DNA from: CAZMRF01 sp964568735
GTDB lineage: Bacteria; Acidobacteriota; Polarisedimenticolia; JACPZX01
DNA length: 25,482 bases
Direction of reading: 5' to 3'
Assembly (NCBI GenBank): GCA_964568735.1
Contig: CAZMRF010000071.1
Span: forward strand, 1 to 25,482
In this document: piece by piece, positions 22,924 to 25,482 of the stretch
Position numbering within the stretch: position 1 is the stretch's first letter
Layout of the letters: the number at the start of each line of letters is the position of its first letter
Made by a program: the position numbers and the translations under genes
The notes under the pieces: generated by a model
The model's input: the letters and a program-made list of their open reading frames with translations, nothing else
Databases searched by the model: none
What the model was told of the DNA's origin: nothing

Positions 22924-24341
22924 CGGGGGAGCAGCCTCGTCTTCCGATCGGGCTCCTCGTGCTCTTCGGGCTCCTCCTCGCGACGGCGGCGGGCCTCTCG
23001 GCGGCGGGGCTGATCCGCGTGGGAGGTCCCGGCGGAACGGCGCTCGGCGAGCGCGGCTTCGCGGCAGTTCTCGGCGGCATCCTGGTCGTGGCCGTCGCTT
23101 CGCACCTGTGGCCGTCGCTCCGCGTCCCGCTCCTCCTCGGCGCGTCGCTGGCGCTCGTCGTGGGGCTCCATGGTCCCGTCAGAGCATTGGGAGCTCTCGC
23201 GATCTGGAGTGCCTTCTACGCCGTCGTTCACCTCCCGGCGAATCCTCGCTCGCGCTCGGCTCTCATCGCGGTGGCACTCGTCGCGTTGTGGGCGGCGCCG
23301 TGGATTGCGTGGAGGATGGACGCGCCGGCGATCGTCTTCGGGATCCTCACGACCGCCCTGCTGGCGAGCGGATTCGTGATCCGCTCTCTCCTCTACGCCT
23401 ACGAGGCGACGGCGAAGAAGGAGCAGATGGCGGGCGCGGGCTATCCCCAGTACCTCCTCTACCTGCTCGCGGCGCCGCTGTGCATCGTCCACTTCCAGCC
23501 CGTGGGCTTCGTCGCGCTCCACCGTGGGCTCGGGGACAGGAGCGATCCGGCCCTGCTCCGGCGCGGCGTCGCGCAGGTGGCACAGGGGATCGTCTACCTC
23601 GCCGCGCTGAATGCTGGAAGGTCGCTCGGCATTCTCCTCACGCACCCCGAGGCGCTCCAGGCTGCGGGGGAATACGACGCGCTGACGCTCCTCGCGGCGG
23701 CGCACAGCGTCCTTCTCGGCTTCTTCCTCGAGCTGGCCGGCCACCTGCACCTCATGATCGGCATGATGCGGGTCGTCGGCTTCGACATCCCCGCGGGGTT
23801 CAACAGGCCGTACGCCTCCCGCAATATCCTCGAGTTCTGGCGCCGCTGGAACACCTATTTCCGGGACTTCCTGACGGCGCTGGCCTACTACCCTGTCGCC
23901 GCGCGGCTGAAGAGAAGGCCGTTGATGGCGGTGCTCGCCGGCAGCACGTGCGTGTTCATCCTCAGCGGCACGGCGCACGCCCTGATCGATCTCGCGGGCA
24001 ACCCGGGCGGGACGAGCCTGAAGCGGTTTGCGGGCAGGCACCTGCTCTTCGTCGTCTATGGCGCGCTCGTCGCGGCGTGGATGGTGAAGGAGACCGTGGC
24101 CGCCAGCCGCCGAGGCCGGAGCCGTGCTCCGGTGCCGGCTGCGAGGGGGGCCGCGGCGCACGCACCGGGGAGGGCATCCGGAAGGACTGCCGCCACGGCC
24201 TCGCACGGGGCGCGCCTCCGCGAGATCCTGTCGGTTGCCGTGACTCTGACGGTCTTTGCCGTGCTCTACCTTTTCTTCCGGAGGCCGCTCGCCGGATCGA
24301 TGAGGGAGCTGGCCGGAGCCCTGCTGCGGCCTCCGTGGTGA
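22920..24341 (+). CDS. MBOAT-family membrane O-acyltransferase
   Basis: The protein has 473 residues from ATG 22920. The frame is open further upstream, but that part is low-complexity and has no better start. It is strongly hydrophobic with about ten membrane segments. The diagnostic section is residues ~293-356: 'GFNRPYASRNILEFWRRWNTYFRDFL' (in parts), with Asn311 after the WRRW, then 'FILSGTAHAL' with the expected active-site His353. In AlgI/DltB this site reads WHG-like, so the local sequence differs while position and context fit. A charged, Ala/Arg-rich loop (395-433) precedes a last helix. MBOAT proteins transfer acyl groups to sugars, lipids or proteins across the membrane. The acceptor is unknown, and no SGNH-hydrolase partner gene is visible here. 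Confidence 0.88.
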   Translation: MTGEQPRLPIGLLVLFGLLLATAAGLSAAGLIRVGGPGGTALGERGFAAVLGGILVVAVASHLWPSLRVPLLLGASLALVVGLHGPVRALGALAIWSAFYAVVHLPANPRSRSALIAVALVALWAAPWIAWRMDAPAIVFGILTTALLASGFVIRSLLYAYEATAKKEQMAGAGYPQYLLYLLAAPLCIVHFQPVGFVALHRGLGDRSDPALLRRGVAQVAQGIVYLAALNAGRSLGILLTHPEALQAAGEYDALTLLAAAHSVLLGFFLELAGHLHLMIGMMRVVGFDIPAGFNRPYASRNILEFWRRWNTYFRDFLTALAYYPVAARLKRRPLMAVLAGSTCVFILSGTAHALIDLAGNPGGTSLKRFAGRHLLFVVYGALVAAWMVKETVAASRRGRSRAPVPAARGAAAHAPGRASGRTAATASHGARLREILSVAVTLTVFAVLYLFFRRPLAGSMRELAGALLRPPW

Positions 24342-24350
24342 GGCAGGATG

Positions 24351-24378
24351 GGCCGGGGAGGCGGGAGCCTCCCCGGCC
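24351..24378. terminator. Strong hairpin terminator after the MBOAT gene
   Basis: GGCCGGGGAGGC (24351-24362) pairs perfectly with GCCTCCCCGGCC (24367-24378) around a GGGA loop: 12 bp, nearly all G-C, starting 10 bases after the stop. No T-tract follows on either strand. It can serve the convergent GH63 gene as well. Confidence 0.7.
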
Positions 24379-24414
24379 ATGAACGTCCCGGCGGGTTACC
24401 TCGGCGCGACCCTT

Positions 24415-24430
24415 CGCTTCTCCTGAAGCG
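24415..24430. terminator. Second hairpin, on the GH63 side
   Basis: CGCTTC (24415-24420) pairs with GAAGCG (24425-24430) around a TCCT loop, 17 bases beyond the GH63 stop on the minus strand. It is short and has no T-tract, so it is a weaker candidate than the 12-bp hairpin beside it. Confidence 0.4.
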
Positions 24431-24447
24431 AGATGGGCTCAGCGCCA

Positions 24448-25482
24448 TCACGGCCTCGCCCTCCGGCTTCGGCCGGCGCCCTGCCTCCGGGCGGCCGCGA
24501 GATCCTCGAGGATCTTCGCCACGAGGGCGGTCCATCCCGTCTGGTGGCTCGCCCCGACGCCGCGACCCGTCTCCCCGTGGAAGGACTCGCTGAAGAGGAC
24601 GAGGTCCTTCCAATGAGTGTCCCTCGAATAGCGGGGCTCATCCCCATGACAGGGGCGCCGGCCCCGGGCGTCGGGAAGGAAGAGGCGCACGAGTCGCGAG
24701 GCGATCTCGCGGGCCACCTCCTGCAGGTTGAGCAGCACGCCGGAGCCCGTGGGGCACTCCACGCGGAGGTCGTCCCCGTAGAAGTGGTGGTACCTCTCCA
24801 GCGCCTCGACGAGAAGGAAGTTCAGCGGGAACCAGATGGGCCCTCGCCAGTTCGAGTTCCCCCCGAAGAGGCCCGTCGTGGATTCGCCGGGGACGTAGTC
24901 CACGCGGTAGTCGGCGCCCCCTTCCGAGAAGACGTAGGGGTGGTCCTTGTGGTACCGGGAGATCGATCGGATCCCGTAGGGCGACAGGAACTCGTTCTCG
25001 TCGAGGACATACCTGAGCACGCGCTCGAGGCGCTCCCGCGAGGGGAGGGCCAGGAGGCGCCGCCGCTGCCCTCCCATCTCGCACCAGGCGATGTGGCGGG
25101 CGAGATCCCTGCGGTTCTCCAGGAACCAGTCGAGCCGCTTCGTGAAGCCCGGCAGCCGATCGATGACGGACTGCTCCAGGATCTCCACCGCGAAGAGGGG
25201 GATGATCCCGACCATCGAGCGCACCTTGAGAGGAACGGAGGTGCCTCCGGCCTGGAGCTGGTCGTAGTAGAAGCCGTCCTGCTCGTCCCAGAGGCCCGTG
25301 CCGCCCAGGCTGTTGATGGCATCCGCGATGGCGATGAAGTGCTCGAAGAACATGGAGGCCATGTCCTCGCTGGCGGGGTCCTCCTTCGCCAGCTCCAGCG
25401 CCATCGCCAGCATCGTGTTGCAGTAGAAAGCCATCCACGCGGTGCCGTCGGCCTGCTCGAGGCGGCTGCCGGTGGGGAGGGG
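24448..25482 (-). CDS. GH63/MGH1-like glucosidase, C-terminal part (5' end outside window)
   Basis: The frame is open from the TGA at 24450-24448 to the right edge, so the start is missing; about 345 residues are visible. The visible part begins with 'RLEQADGTAWMAFYCNTML', then 'LWDEQDGFYYDQLQ', 'PLKVRSMVGIIPLFAVEIL', 'GESTTGLFGGNSNWRGPIWFPLNFLLVEAL' (in parts) and 'FSESFHGETGRGVGASHQTGWTALV' (in parts). These are landmarks of the (alpha/alpha)6 barrel of GH63 and related mannosyl-glycerate or mannosyl-oligosaccharide glucosidase-like proteins. The sequence ASHQTGWTALV near the end contains the expected conserved motif. The family hydrolyses alpha-glucosides; the natural substrate cannot be told. 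The ATG at 25434 is internal ('DGTAWM'). Confidence 0.93.
   Translation of the reverse strand, partial: PLPTGSRLEQADGTAWMAFYCNTMLAMALELAKEDPASEDMASMFFEHFIAIADAINSLGGTGLWDEQDGFYYDQLQAGGTSVPLKVRSMVGIIPLFAVEILEQSVIDRLPGFTKRLDWFLENRRDLARHIAWCEMGGQRRRLLALPSRERLERVLRYVLDENEFLSPYGIRSISRYHKDHPYVFSEGGADYRVDYVPGESTTGLFGGNSNWRGPIWFPLNFLLVEALERYHHFYGDDLRVECPTGSGVLLNLQEVAREIASRLVRLFLPDARGRRPCHGDEPRYSRDTHWKDLVLFSESFHGETGRGVGASHQTGWTALVAKILEDLAAARRQGAGRSRRARP

Noticed and set aside
22860..24380. 506-residue minus-strand frame opposite the MBOAT gene
   Set aside because: It is highly charged and without motifs, while the opposite strand encodes a recognisable membrane protein with a conserved active-site region.
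1..25482. CRISPR array, transposase, integrase or phage genes
   Set aside because: I looked for regular direct repeats with spacers and for recombinase or phage-type proteins on both strands and saw none.

Overview
The window is high-GC bacterial DNA with dense, partly overlapping genes. Several lipoprotein signals, an M16 peptidase with a signal peptide and a LolCDE/MacB-like ABC pair suggest a Gram-negative (diderm) organism. The mix of exported TPR, FG-GAP, small beta-rich and GH63 proteins resembles uncultivated Acidobacteriota-like lineages, but this is only an impression because no 16S or universal marker other than rsgA is present.

Positions 1-7132 (+ strand) form one run of genes: the 3' end of chrB, two small exported proteins, an exported DUF1259 (LppY/LpqO) protein, the chromate transporter chrA, and a three-gene ABC importer of the ferric-ion type (lipoprotein binding protein, fused permease, ATPase). 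The last three genes overlap or nearly overlap. The run looks like a chromate/metal stress cassette. Just beyond it, on the minus strand at 7247-7343, lies a tRNA-Leu(UAA)-like sequence with a good 5' half and a degenerate T-arm. This may be an old integration scar, or simply a decayed tRNA.

Positions 7344-9017 hold a doubtful small ORF, a good sigma70-type promoter and an exported seven-repeat FG-GAP/VCBS protein. From 9043 to 12197 (- strand) there is a MacB/LolCDE-like ABC exporter (permease plus ATPase, 4-bp overlap), with a divergent TetR regulator at 12329-12925. A LysM-M23 lipoprotein (minus) and a two-gene unit (plus) flank a 353-bp intergenic region that contains a perfect 14-bp palindrome. 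The two-gene unit encodes a polytopic membrane protein of unknown family and a von Willebrand A lipoprotein with a complete MIDAS. It is the best candidate here for an undescribed system.

Positions 16342-16680 encode a small exported beta-rich protein. Positions 16741-19922 (minus) look like an operon of an exported TPR protein, a small exported protein and rsgA. An exported M16 double-domain peptidase follows at 20014-22722 (minus). Divergent from it is an MBOAT-family membrane acyltransferase, which meets tail-to-tail a GH63-like glucosidase that runs off the right edge; a perfect 12-bp hairpin terminator separates them.
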